NCBI GenBank assembly: GCA_022822135.1 | Contig: JAJECH010000005.1 | Span: 1 to 33,699, forward strand | DNA: 33,699 nt | Source: Pseudomonadales bacterium | Lineage (GTDB): Bacteria; Pseudomonadota; Gammaproteobacteria; Pseudomonadales; Azotimanducaceae | Direction of reading: 5' to 3' | Part shown: positions 23,503 to 32,099 of the stretch, piece by piece | Layout: every line of letters begins with the position of its first letter | Numbering within the stretch: position 1 is the stretch's first letter | Translations under genes and position numbers: made by a program | The notes under the pieces: model-generated | Told to the model about the DNA's origin: nothing | The model's database searches: none | Seen by the model: the letters and a program-made list of their open reading frames with translations, nothing else

Positions 23503-25743
23503 TCAATTCGGTTCAATCTGCTGGACCACAGTGGCGACCGCCTGCTCCAAGAACTCATCTCTTCCTGCAGCTATACCCTCGATCGTGCGCGACACCGGTA
23601 TGGTTGGTTGAATCCCTATACCGTGGTGTTGTGACCCGTCATGCTTCAGTACGCGCATTCCGGTCCAGACAATCGAAAATCCGCCTGGCACCGTGAACGG
23701 GTTAATGTTGCCATTGGTACCTGCAGTAGGTTGTCCGACAATTTCAGCTAGCTTGTAGTGCTCAACTATTCCCATTAACGTCTCGGCGGCGCTTATTGCT
23801 TGTCCATCCGTGACGAATGCGATGTTCTTCGTAAATCTTGGAGAACGTGGCCGCACTTTCCAATTGCTGAACGTGTACTTGGTGTCGCGTTGGTCTGGGT
23901 GATGTACAAGCGGAATATGCCACTGTGCGGAAGTAACAGGTTCATCGATTAAATGTGAAATGACACGGGTAAACCTAAAACTAGGATATCCGCGAAGATC
24001 GAACACGATCCCTTTTGCCTTCGCTAGCTTTGGAATGAGTTTTGTGAATTCGTGCTGTCGGTTGACTCGATCTAAATCCACATAAACTACACCATCGGCT
24101 AATTCTGAACCTTGATCGGGATGCGACTCGCGAAGAGGTTGCGGAAAGTTCGAAGTCGCCACTCTCTCCAGTGAAATTTCTTTCAATTCGCCGTCAGGAG
24201 AACGCGTTTTGAGAGAAAATGAGGAACGATTTGCGCCATAACCCAGTTGGCTGAGAATCCTATTACGTAGGTATCCTGGCGTTGCCGCTGAAATGCGGCC
24301 ACGTAACGAAGCGACGATCGTATCTATCGATTCTCCATCGATCTCTTTCACCACATCGCCGATATGAAGACGTTCGTCGACATCTTTTCCAATTGCGGTA
24401 ACGACGATCGAATCACCGACCCAGTCGAATGCGACGGGTGGCGGCACAAAACGTGACATCGGAAACACGCGGCCGTGACCATCGCGTAGTGCCGCGATGA
24501 GTTGTTCGAGCGAATGAGAGAAAGCGGACGCGCTGTCGTCCGTCGCGCTAGCAACGAGAGCACGTGCCAATTCCTTGTGCCAGTCGATGTCAACCACATC
24601 GAAATAAGGGTAAAAGTGCTGGAAGACGTTCCATGTCGAAACAACAGCTGCAAGGCGAGTTGATCGATCATCAGCTGAAGGTTTCCAATCGTCTGGCAAG
24701 TTGTCAATTACCAAATTCTTGAAAGCGACGCCTTCATACGAAACCGCGTCTTTCATAGGGATCGCGGTCGGGACGAGAGCAATAACGCCACCGCCAAGAT
24801 CGCCTCGAATAGGTTCTTTAGGGTTCACGGGTGCATTTGATGAAGTAAGTCGTTTGCTCGAGTAGATTGAGCCTGAATCGTCCAACTTAACGCCGCGATG
24901 TTCCCAGTAACGCACACTTGCGTTTGACTCAACGTCATCCGAAGGCTTCGTCAACGCAAATTCCGAATCGCGCACGCCGATTTGTACGGTAGGTGCGACG
25001 GGATGGAGTACTTCTTTGAGAAGCAGAGCTAGTTCTTCGGGTGAACCGGCGCCTTCGACTCTTCGAATCGCGTTGATCGTGAATAGATCCCAGTTTGTCT
25101 CTGCCGCAGCATCCGTCGGATGAAAAAACCTTACGTATCCGATGAGTCGCGTAAGCGCAATGATGTTGTCTAGTTGGCGTTGAGAGAGTTCAACAGGCGG
25201 TTGATTTCCTTTACCGCCTTCGCCAAGAACCTCAATCTGAACGTCATCGAGCCACGCTTTTCCATTCCCTTGGAGAATTAGTCCTAAGTTGATGTGTTCA
25301 GCGTCGTTGGCAATGTCACCAACGATTTCGAAATGGTGCCAACTGCTGGAACGGATCGGGCGATCCTGCATGTTGTCAAAAAAACCAATCGTTCCGAGTG
25401 ATCGATCGACTCGTAGCCACGCTTGCGCCTTGCTTGAGGACAGTTTTAACCAGTCGGTAATGGCACTTCGGGTTCTCGCCCAACCCGTGAAACGCAGTCG
25501 TTTGCCTCGGAACGGGGCGGCATCGATCATCTGCATGACATTGCCAAATGAAACGTCACGGGATTCGCCATCTTCGGACTTGGCTATTTCGACGCAAAGC
25601 TGACCCCGCTTGGGCGCTTCGTCAGTGAGACGAACGGTGTACCCGTTGCGTTGTGTAGGAGAAGCCCAACTGACGGGAATGTCACCGATGGTACCTTCTT
25701 CAAAATCCAGATTAGTCGGTGCAGGTATTGCTTGCGTCGCCAT
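23503..25743 (-). CDS. S41-type (C-terminal-processing-like) peptidase, no signal peptide
   Basis: A 746-residue multidomain protein. Residues about 10-175 form a jelly-roll carbohydrate-binding-like domain (LDFEEGTIGDIPVSW ... WHHFEIVGDI ... AWLDDVQIEV). A helical part follows (LTRLIGYVRFFHPTDAA; VSTWNVFQHFYPYFDVVD), then a PDZ-like region (HIGDVVKEIDGESI) and an S41 core with KGIVFDLRGYP, the nucleophile Ser651 in AISAAETLMG, and the GQPTAGTNGNIN loop. S41 enzymes cleave with a Ser-Lys or Ser-His dyad. They are usually exported, yet a TGA just upstream of the ATG leaves no room for a signal peptide, so this one may be cytoplasmic. GGAGG ten bases before the ATG supports the start. Substrate unknown. 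Confidence 0.82.
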   Translation of the reverse strand: MATQAIPAPTNLDFEEGTIGDIPVSWASPTQRNGYTVRLTDEAPKRGQLCVEIAKSEDGESRDVSFGNVMQMIDAAPFRGKRLRFTGWARTRSAITDWLKLSSSKAQAWLRVDRSLGTIGFFDNMQDRPIRSSSWHHFEIVGDIANDAEHINLGLILQGNGKAWLDDVQIEVLGEGGKGNQPPVELSQRQLDNIIALTRLIGYVRFFHPTDAAAETNWDLFTINAIRRVEGAGSPEELALLLKEVLHPVAPTVQIGVRDSEFALTKPSDDVESNASVRYWEHRGVKLDDSGSIYSSKRLTSSNAPVNPKEPIRGDLGGGVIALVPTAIPMKDAVSYEGVAFKNLVIDNLPDDWKPSADDRSTRLAAVVSTWNVFQHFYPYFDVVDIDWHKELARALVASATDDSASAFSHSLEQLIAALRDGHGRVFPMSRFVPPPVAFDWVGDSIVVTAIGKDVDERLHIGDVVKEIDGESIDTIVASLRGRISAATPGYLRNRILSQLGYGANRSSFSLKTRSPDGELKEISLERVATSNFPQPLRESHPDQGSELADGVVYVDLDRVNRQHEFTKLIPKLAKAKGIVFDLRGYPSFRFTRVISHLIDEPVTSAQWHIPLVHHPDQRDTKYTFSNWKVRPRSPRFTKNIAFVTDGQAISAAETLMGIVEHYKLAEIVGQPTAGTNGNINPFTVPGGFSIVWTGMRVLKHDGSQHHGIGIQPTIPVSRTIEGIAAGRDEFLEQAVATVVQQIEPN

Positions 25744-25862
25744 CGAAGCCTTCCTCCCGTTGATTCAGGATGTCTTATTAGCTAATATGGTGCCGAACGA
25801 ACGTAAATTCAACTGCGAGTAGGAGGTCTGCTGCATGCGTGTTTATTAGGTTAGATTCGGTG

Positions 25863-25891
25863 TTGACAAATACAGAAATGTATCGCATAGA
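25863..25891 (+). promoter_or_regulatory. Promoter candidate reading rightward
   Basis: TTGACA at 25863-25868 and CATAGA at 25886-25891 are 17 bases apart. The -35 is perfect and the -10 moderate. The only thing it could express before the convergent redoxin gene is the 24-codon frame at 25918 or a short RNA. Confidence 0.4.
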
Positions 25892-25917
25892 TTAGGACTG
25901 ACCACCGATCGATAGGA

Positions 25918-25992
25918 ATGGAAGTCGAAATGGTGCTGGCCTATGTCAATGCACTAGATGGGATAGGTGCGGTTTCGCGGACAAGAAGATGA
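25918..25992 (+). CDS. Possible 24-residue small protein
   Basis: ATG at 25918 to TGA at 25990-25992 encodes MEVEMVLAYVNALDGIGAVS and four more residues, ending in basic RTRR. It starts 27 bases after a consensus-like promoter and has a short AGG-type site before it. It ends ten bases before the 3' end of the convergent redoxin gene. No family is known to me. It may be a chance frame; the promoter is the only reason to list it. Confidence 0.2.
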   Translation: MEVEMVLAYVNALDGIGAVSRTRR

Positions 25993-26001
25993 CTTGCCTC
26001 A

Positions 26002-26517
26002 TCAGCGTCCTTCGTCGTTTCCTTTCAGTCGCCGCCGTTCGGCAAGTAGCAGACCTATTTCCGCTCCCAGTACTAATTCATCGTGCAAGCCGAAATGTTG
26101 TGCGCGACGATGACCTTCACTATCAATCAGCACGAGCGTTGGTGTCCCTTGCATTCCATAGGCTCGCATGGTCATCGGGATTGTGCCACCTTTCGGGTCG
26201 GGGGTATCTACGCCGATTGGAAAGCTGACTCTGTACTCTGAGAGAAACACTTCGAGCGCTTGAGGTGTCATGACATCGTGATGTTCGAATACCGTGTGCA
26301 AACCTACGACTGCCAGCTCGGTAACGTCGAACGTCTGATCTATTCGCTTCGCTAACGGGATCGTCGTTGCTACGCAACTTGGGCAGAGCATTTGAAACGC
26401 GACGAGAACGACCACTCGACCACGGAGTGTTTCAAGCGTGAAGGCGTGATCGGAGTTAAACCACTTAGACGTTTGCAGTTCAGGTGCTAGCTCAAGGTTC
26501 TTTTGGGTTGCAGCCAC
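26002..26517 (-). CDS. Redoxin (AhpC/TlpA-like) with CPSC motif
   Basis: A 171-residue thioredoxin-fold protein. The catalytic motif is FQMLCPSC with C45 and C48, in place of WCxxC, and the cis-proline is in GTPTLVLID. The FTLETLRGRVVVLVAF strand before it and the inserted helix (MTPQALEVFLSEYRVSFPIG) are typical of AhpC/TSA-redoxin proteins. No signal peptide is visible, so it likely acts in the cytoplasm. The start is GTG at 26517. The gene is convergent with the small frame at 25918 and divergent from the PhyH gene. Likely function is thiol-disulfide exchange or peroxide reduction; the partner is unknown. Confidence 0.85.
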   Translation of the reverse strand: MAATQKNLELAPELQTSKWFNSDHAFTLETLRGRVVVLVAFQMLCPSCVATTIPLAKRIDQTFDVTELAVVGLHTVFEHHDVMTPQALEVFLSEYRVSFPIGVDTPDPKGGTIPMTMRAYGMQGTPTLVLIDSEGHRRAQHFGLHDELVLGAEIGLLLAERRRLKGNDEGR

Positions 26518-26760
26518 GTGGCGCGACTCGAGACGACCGAATGAACTGAATTATGTGACACCAAAGGGGTACTTCGCATCGCTAGTCGATTTAAGTGACT
26601 AACGCACCTGCAAAGACCGGTGGACCGGCACATTCAGCGACGTTTTCGCTGTGGTAGACGTTAGGTTTCTCGATTTGCAGTTAATATTGAAGCCGCGAGA
26701 ACGAAGGCGAGCTATCGGCGTCACCTGTGGTTCCGCCCTTCTAACTCTATGTGACAATCA

Positions 26761-27549
26761 ATGCAAGCAAGCATGTTCTGCTCGAACGAAGTCAAAGAGC
26801 AATTGCATCGTGACGGCATAGCCGGTCCACTAAAACTGGCGGATGAATCGCGACTTGACGAGGTTTATGACGAAGTTTCCAGGCTCAAAGCGCAACGACG
26901 CGCGCAACTTCAGAAACTACGAGAAACAGGTCAGTCGCTTGAAGATGTTGTGAATCCGCTCATCGATCGCCATATGGACGTTGATGCCATTCAGAGTTTG
27001 TTTTTCGACATGAATTTTCAAGCGGCGGCGAAGGAACTGATCGGTACCGATCTCTTTGTTTGGCGCACCAATTTCTTCGTTAAGAGCGACGGCACAGGAC
27101 AGAATAAATGGCATCACGATCGCCATTTTGAAAACGGGTTCGCGCCGATCGACCTTTACGATACGCGGAACCATTTCACGGTGACTTTTGCGCTTACAGA
27201 CATTGACATGGATCAAGGTCGACTTGAGTATGTGCGAGGTTCACATCAGCCAATCGAGGGTTTCGACCGCGATATCCCGCGGCACTTTCTCGAAGCGCCT
27301 GAAGTTATTCAGGAACGTGTCACGCCTTTACCTATGAAACGCGGCGAATTCGTCCTATTCCATTCCTCCGTACTACATCGGAGTCTTGCGTTCGGGCACG
27401 GTGCTAGGCGCATGTCCATGGCAGGTAGGATCGCTCGCAATGGGACTGAGATCCCGACTTATGGCGCACCAAACCCAGCAGGTGGCGCACAGACTGAAGC
27501 GGAACCTTTCGTGTATTACAGAGAATCAGGGATTCTGCCGATTAATTAG
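26761..27549 (+). CDS. Phytanoyl-CoA dioxygenase (PhyH) family protein
   Basis: A 262-residue Fe(II)/2-oxoglutarate-dependent oxygenase of the PhyH family. The iron ligands are visible in KWHHDRHF (H118 and D120 as HxD) and in the distal segment FHSSVLHRSLAFGHGARR, which also holds the arginine for 2-oxoglutarate. The core strands FTVTFALTDIDMDQGRLEYVRGSHQ are characteristic. Such enzymes hydroxylate small molecules such as osmolytes, lipids or natural products; the substrate cannot be told here. The frame starts at ATG 26761 without a clear ribosome-binding site; a second in-frame ATG is at 26773. It stands alone between the redoxin and the lipoprotein gene. Confidence 0.88.
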   Translation: MQASMFCSNEVKEQLHRDGIAGPLKLADESRLDEVYDEVSRLKAQRRAQLQKLRETGQSLEDVVNPLIDRHMDVDAIQSLFFDMNFQAAAKELIGTDLFVWRTNFFVKSDGTGQNKWHHDRHFENGFAPIDLYDTRNHFTVTFALTDIDMDQGRLEYVRGSHQPIEGFDRDIPRHFLEAPEVIQERVTPLPMKRGEFVLFHSSVLHRSLAFGHGARRMSMAGRIARNGTEIPTYGAPNPAGGAQTEAEPFVYYRESGILPIN

Positions 27550-27572
27550 TCTCTGAACTTCGGTTCCGATTG

Positions 27573-27911
27573 TTAATTCCGAGATTTGACATCACAGTCA
27601 TTACACTGATATCCAGGTCGATCTTCAAGAATCTCGGGAAAAGTTCTAGCTGGCAGGTCAAATTTTCGAGCCGCGTTATCGATTCGACAACGGGTCTTTA
27701 ATCGTTCTACTTCCTCTTTTTGCTCTGGCGTCAGCGAGTCAATTTGTACCTCTAAGGTTTTTAAGCCGCAGGTGATCTCTATGACGTTTGCAGCGCTTGC
27801 GACATTCTGCTCGGCCCGGTTCTCAGAATTTACCGCGCTACATCCCAATAAGCCGAACGCAACTCCCATCACGGGAACGAGATATTTCAGCTTCGCACTA
27901 CAAATCAACAT
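27573..27911 (-). CDS. Small lipoprotein
   Basis: A 112-residue protein with a lipoprotein signal peptide: KLKYLVPVMGVAFGLLGC ends in a lipobox (LLGC), so the cysteine at about 24 is lipidated. The mature part is short: a Gln/Asn/Ala-rich linker, a helix with SLTPEQKEEVERLKTRC, and a C-terminal YQCNDCDV with a CxxC pair. Four further cysteines could form disulfides in the periplasm. It is convergent with PhyH and separated by 23 bases. I do not recognise the family. Confidence 0.72.
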   Translation of the reverse strand: MLICSAKLKYLVPVMGVAFGLLGCSAVNSENRAEQNVASAANVIEITCGLKTLEVQIDSLTPEQKEEVERLKTRCRIDNAARKFDLPARTFPEILEDRPGYQCNDCDVKSRN

Positions 27912-28311
27912 GCTTGCGTTCTATGTGTTCAGACAGTACTCGAGTTAATGAACGATTTTAGTGTTCACGAGGGGATGTGCGAATGGGTCAGCGCTCGTCT
28001 CGTTCTAAGGCGACCAACCGACGGCAGGCGTTGGTTAATCTCGGGGCGCAAACGTGTGGATTAAGTGAGTTTGACGCTCTCGCAATCGAATCCCTAGATT
28101 TACGTGTCAGCGCGTATTCACTTAACCCGATGAACCGTGTTTTTATGAAATCTCGAGAACTAAAAAATCGTCAAAAAATAGCTAGCGTAACGTCATTTTC
28201 GAACTAGAATCTACCAAGCGTTTCCGCGGCTCGAGCATTGCGCTCACGAAGGGGAAGGGTGACTATAGATGAGGAGTCGTTCGTGGAGCCGAAATTGTTG
28301 ACCAAACGGTT
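27912..28311. other. Intergenic region before the FAD-GcvT gene
   Basis: About 400 bases. An open frame at 27977-28207 (plus) encodes a basic peptide with no motif and no good start, so I do not call it. A short ATG frame at 28269 ends after ten codons, directly ahead of the FAD gene. No clear promoter or terminator is seen. Confidence 0.4.
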
Positions 28312-30729
28312 GTGTCGGTGAAAACGCACGCTCGTGTTGTCGTAGTCGGCGGCGGCGTGATGGGTGTCGGCCTGCTGTACCACCTGACGAAAGAAGGATG
28401 GTCAGATGTCGTGCTGCTGGATAAAGGCGAGCTGACATCTGGGTCGACGTGGCACGCGGCCGGTTTGATTCCCCACTTCATCGGCAGCCTCAATATGGCG
28501 AAGGTACACCTGTATACGTCGCAGCTTTACCAAAGTCTAGAGGCAGAAGTAGGTCAGACCACGGGTTGGCACGGTTGTGGTTCGATTCGCCTCGCAACAA
28601 ACCAGGACGAGGTAGACTGGTTTCACTACGTTCAAGGTGTGCTTCAGTGCGTGGGTGCAGAGTGTCACTTAATCGGACCCTCGGAAATCTCAGAGTTGCA
28701 TCCACTCATGAATACCGAAGGTGTGCTGCTCGGAGCTTATACGCCGGGCGATGGGCACACCGACCCAGCTAGCAGCACCATGGCGATGGCCGCAGGTGCT
28801 CGACAAGGCGGCGCTGAGATTTACGTTCGTAATCGGGTTATCGATATTAAGCTGCGCACGAACGGCGAATGGGATGTCGTCACCGAGCAAGGCACCATTG
28901 TTGCGGAGCACGTTGTCAATGCGGCTGGAGGATTCGCGCCTCAGATCGGAGCGATGGTGGGAATTCACGTGCCAATCGTCAATATGGTCCACCAATACCT
29001 GGTGACCGAAGATCTTGATGAGGTCAAAGCGCTCGATCGCGAAATTCCGGTCGTACGCGATCCTCGTGCATCGTGTTATCACCGACAGGAGAGACAAGGG
29101 TTGGTTGTCGGTCCGTATGAGACCGCAGGTTCGCAACCATGGGCGCTCGATGGCATCGATTGGACGTTCGACGCCGAGTTACTGCCACCGGATATTGAAC
29201 GCCTCATTCCTTGGCTTGAGTTGACGGGGCGTCGCCTCCCTGTGTTCGAGAACGCTGGGATCAAACGGGTTGTCAGCGGACCGATCACTCATACGCCGGA
29301 TGGTGGGTTTCTTATTGGTCCCGCGCCAGGATTGGCGAACTTTTGGATGTGCTGTGGCGCTGGAATCGGCATCACTCAGGGACCGGGCGCAGGGAAGTAC
29401 CTCGCGCAGTGGATGACGCACGGTCAGACCGAAATAAACGTGCGCGAGATGGAGACCAGGCGCTTTGGCTCGTGGTCCGCCGGCGACTATGGTGTCGCGA
29501 AAGCTGTGGATGAGTATCACCAAATGTACCAGGTGCACTATCCAGGCGAATATCGCGAAGCCGGCCGGCCAATTCGAACAACGCCGATCTATGACAAACT
29601 AGCTGGCCGCGGCGCGATCTTCGCTGAGACGTTTGGTTGGGAGCGACCGAAGTGGTTTGCGCCGCCCGGCGTCGAAGAACAATACGGCCACCGCCGCATG
29701 AACTGTTTCGATACGGTTGGCGAGGAGTGCCGAGCAGTGCGCGAACGGGTCGGTGTTATTGACCTTTCGGCGTTTAGCAAGTTCGATGTGACGGGTGCGG
29801 ACGCGGCGGCATTTCTTGATCGGGTATTAGCAAATCGTGTTCCCAGAAACGGTCGAGTCACCCTTGCACATGCACTAACCGAGTTAGGCGGCATCGAAAG
29901 CGAATTCACGGTGACCCGATTCGACACGGATCGTTTTTATCTGCTATCGGCCGCGGTGGCGCGTATCCACGACCACGATTGGTTACTGCAACACCAGCAT
30001 GACGAGGAGAACGTTGCGATCTCAGATGTTACTGAGGACTACGGTACCTTGCTTGTTTCAGGTCCGCGATCTCGCGAATTGCTGAGTGAACTTACGGATG
30101 CTGATCTCAGTACGACTGCGTTTCCATGGTTGTCCGGTCGCGAAATCGAAATCGCAGGGGTGCCGGTGCGTGCGCTTCGCGTGTCTTACGTTGGCGAACT
30201 CGGTTGGGAACTGCACCATCCAATATCAAACATGAACAAGATTTATGACGCATTGATGTCGTCAGGGGAAGCCTACGGTATTGCGGATTTCGGTCTTTAT
30301 GCCATGGACGCGCTTCGAATGGAAAAAGCGTATCGGGCATGGGGGTTGGAACTGACGACGGAGCTCACGCTCATCGAAGCCGGTATGGAACGGTTCGTCG
30401 ATTTTGATAGTCCGTTTATCGGCAAGGACGCGGTGATCGAACGGACCAAGAACAACACGGAGAGTCGATTGGTATACCTATCGGTCGATGCCGTTGACGC
30501 GGATGCTCACGGTAATGAACCGGTCTACATCGGTGATCGGCTGGTAGGCCTTACCACCAGTGGCGGTTACGGATACTCCGTCGGTGGGAGCATCGCTTTT
30601 GCATTTGTCGAACCGGAATTTTCCGCGCCTGATACTGAACTTGAAATTTCTATCCTAGGTCGTCGACGTGCGGCGCAAGTCGTCGCCGACCCGCTCTACG
30701 ATCCTCGCAACGAGAGATTGAGAGCATAA
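28312..30729 (+). CDS. FAD oxidoreductase-GcvT fusion (dimethylglycine/sarcosine dehydrogenase type)
   Basis: An 805-residue protein of the DMGDH/SARDH family. The N-terminal Rossmann loop VVVGGGVMGVG (10-20) binds FAD, and SGSTWHAAGL contains His48 in the position that carries covalent FAD in mammalian dimethylglycine dehydrogenase. The DAO domain spans about 1-380, the FAO_M linker about 380-435 (YHQMYQVHYPGEY), then a GcvT domain (FAETFGWERPKWF, VGVIDLSAFSKFDVTG, YVGELGWELHHP) to about 715 and a GcvT-C barrel to 800. The enzyme oxidises N-methyl groups and passes the one-carbon unit to tetrahydrofolate. The start is GTG at 28312; there is no ribosome-binding site worth naming. It is followed after 46 bases by the stand-alone GcvT gene. 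The exact substrate (dimethylglycine, sarcosine or another N-methyl amine) is inferred. Confidence 0.9.
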   Translation: MSVKTHARVVVVGGGVMGVGLLYHLTKEGWSDVVLLDKGELTSGSTWHAAGLIPHFIGSLNMAKVHLYTSQLYQSLEAEVGQTTGWHGCGSIRLATNQDEVDWFHYVQGVLQCVGAECHLIGPSEISELHPLMNTEGVLLGAYTPGDGHTDPASSTMAMAAGARQGGAEIYVRNRVIDIKLRTNGEWDVVTEQGTIVAEHVVNAAGGFAPQIGAMVGIHVPIVNMVHQYLVTEDLDEVKALDREIPVVRDPRASCYHRQERQGLVVGPYETAGSQPWALDGIDWTFDAELLPPDIERLIPWLELTGRRLPVFENAGIKRVVSGPITHTPDGGFLIGPAPGLANFWMCCGAGIGITQGPGAGKYLAQWMTHGQTEINVREMETRRFGSWSAGDYGVAKAVDEYHQMYQVHYPGEYREAGRPIRTTPIYDKLAGRGAIFAETFGWERPKWFAPPGVEEQYGHRRMNCFDTVGEECRAVRERVGVIDLSAFSKFDVTGADAAAFLDRVLANRVPRNGRVTLAHALTELGGIESEFTVTRFDTDRFYLLSAAVARIHDHDWLLQHQHDEENVAISDVTEDYGTLLVSGPRSRELLSELTDADLSTTAFPWLSGREIEIAGVPVRALRVSYVGELGWELHHPISNMNKIYDALMSSGEAYGIADFGLYAMDALRMEKAYRAWGLELTTELTLIEAGMERFVDFDSPFIGKDAVIERTKNNTESRLVYLSVDAVDADAHGNEPVYIGDRLVGLTTSGGYGYSVGGSIAFAFVEPEFSAPDTELEISILGRRRAAQVVADPLYDPRNERLRA

Positions 30730-30775
30730 CCCACTACACGTGCTGTGACGCTGCAACAGAGAGGAGTTGAATAGC

Positions 30776-31939
30776 ATGAACGAAATCTTGACCAAGGCCG
30801 AGTTTTTATTCGGTCCGCGCTATCGCAAATCGCCGTTTTTCGAGGCTACACGCCGAGATGGCTGCAAGTCATGGGGCATATACAACCACATGTATATACC
30901 GAATTTCTACGACGATCCGCTTGAGGAGTATCGTGCACTCACGGAGGATGTGACTCTTTGGGATGTCAGTGTCGAACGTATCGTCGAGATCACTGGACCC
31001 GACGCCTCGGAATTCACGAACCGACTGACGTGTCGTGATCTGACAAAATGTGCGGTCGGTCAAGGCAAATATGTCTTGATAACCGCAGAGGATGGCGGCA
31101 TCGTTAATGAACCGGTCCTGCTACGTGTCGAAGAAAACCGATGGTGGCTTGCACTCTCGGATTCGGATGCGGGATTGTGGGCGCGCGGTTATTCCGTCGG
31201 TTGCGGTTTGAATGTAAAGGTCCGCGAACCTGAAATCTATCCGGTCCAGGTCCAAGGTCCGAAATCTCTGGACGTGATGGTTGAACTGTTCGGCGAACAG
31301 GTCAAGAAGATCCGGTATTACTGGACGTTGCAGACAGATCTCGACGGTATTCCTGTCGTGATTAGCAGGACTGGATGGAGCGCCGAGATCGGTTTTGAGA
31401 TTTACTTGTGCGACCCGAGTCGCGGCGAACAGATGTGGGACCGAATCATGGAAGTCGGAAAACCACACAACATTCGACCAATCGCACCTTCACAGATCCG
31501 TCGCGTCGAAGCAGGCATTTTCCGTTACGGCGCGGATATCACGATCGAGAACAATCCGTTCGAGGTCATGGGACTCGAACGACTTGTGGAAGACCAGTCC
31601 GCTGACTACATTGGCAAGGATGCGCTGATGCGTATCAAAGAGGAAGGAGTGAGTAAGAAGCTCGTCGGGGTCATACTCGATGAAGATGAACGAATTCCCG
31701 GTCGACCGGATGTAGCGCCCATTTATCGCAATGGTGAAGAAATAGGGACGGTCACCCTCATTCTCTGGTCGCCGCGCATGCAGCGAAACATCGGCTACGT
31801 TTGGGTACCGATCGAGCTGGCAGAGCCAGGCATTGAAATCGAAGTGACGACGCTGCACGGAACGGCTCCCGCGAAGACTGCCGCTGTGCCGTTTTTCGAT
31901 CCGCGAAAATCGGTTCCCAGTCGGAAGTTATCTGCGTAA
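30776..31939 (+). CDS. Stand-alone GcvT-family methyltransferase, DmdA-like
   Basis: A 387-residue GcvT-fold protein. The patterns SPFFEATRRDG, the YNHMYIPNFY motif, TLWDVSVERIVEITGPDA, FTNRLTCRDLTKCAVGQGKY and the YPVQVQGPKSLDVM strand match DmdA, the tetrahydrofolate-dependent DMSP demethylase, and its paralogues better than the glycine-cleavage T protein. The C-terminal barrel begins near ADYIGKDALMRI. The ATG at 30776 is nine bases after GAGGAG; the TTG at 30767 would put the site too close. Together with the preceding FAD-GcvT gene it suggests transfer of methyl groups from DMSP, glycine betaine derivatives or related compounds to tetrahydrofolate. DMSP itself is not proven, because DmdA-like paralogues act on other methyl donors. 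Confidence 0.78.
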   Translation: MNEILTKAEFLFGPRYRKSPFFEATRRDGCKSWGIYNHMYIPNFYDDPLEEYRALTEDVTLWDVSVERIVEITGPDASEFTNRLTCRDLTKCAVGQGKYVLITAEDGGIVNEPVLLRVEENRWWLALSDSDAGLWARGYSVGCGLNVKVREPEIYPVQVQGPKSLDVMVELFGEQVKKIRYYWTLQTDLDGIPVVISRTGWSAEIGFEIYLCDPSRGEQMWDRIMEVGKPHNIRPIAPSQIRRVEAGIFRYGADITIENNPFEVMGLERLVEDQSADYIGKDALMRIKEEGVSKKLVGVILDEDERIPGRPDVAPIYRNGEEIGTVTLILWSPRMQRNIGYVWVPIELAEPGIEIEVTTLHGTAPAKTAAVPFFDPRKSVPSRKLSA

Positions 31940-31956
31940 GGTCTACCAACTTTATT

Positions 31957-32003
31957 CGAGAGCGACATGTCTAGTTCGTGATGGACGCTGAATGTCGCTC
32001 TCG
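31957..32003. terminator. Bidirectional hairpin between convergent genes
   Basis: CGAGAGCGACAT (31957-31968) pairs perfectly with ATGTCGCTCTCG (31992-32003). The loop is 23 bases and only a short T run (TTT) follows. It lies just after the GcvT gene and about 100 bases before the end of the convergent solute-binding gene, so it can serve both strands. Its efficiency as an intrinsic terminator is uncertain. Confidence 0.55.
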
Positions 32004-32099
32004 TTTGCATCGAAGGAAGTCAACGGCAGACATCGATTAGCGTAAGTGCATTGAACACGCACGACGCTGCAAGCGAGGATTGTTTTTGTTCCGTTGAAT

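Noticed and set aside
23385-23696. Plus-strand frame of 103 codons at the junction of DUF2332 and S41 genes
   Set aside because: It overlaps the 3' ends of two real genes and lacks any motif or ribosome-binding site.
27977-28207. 76-codon basic frame before the FAD gene
   Set aside because: No good start site, no family pattern and atypical composition, so chance is the better explanation.
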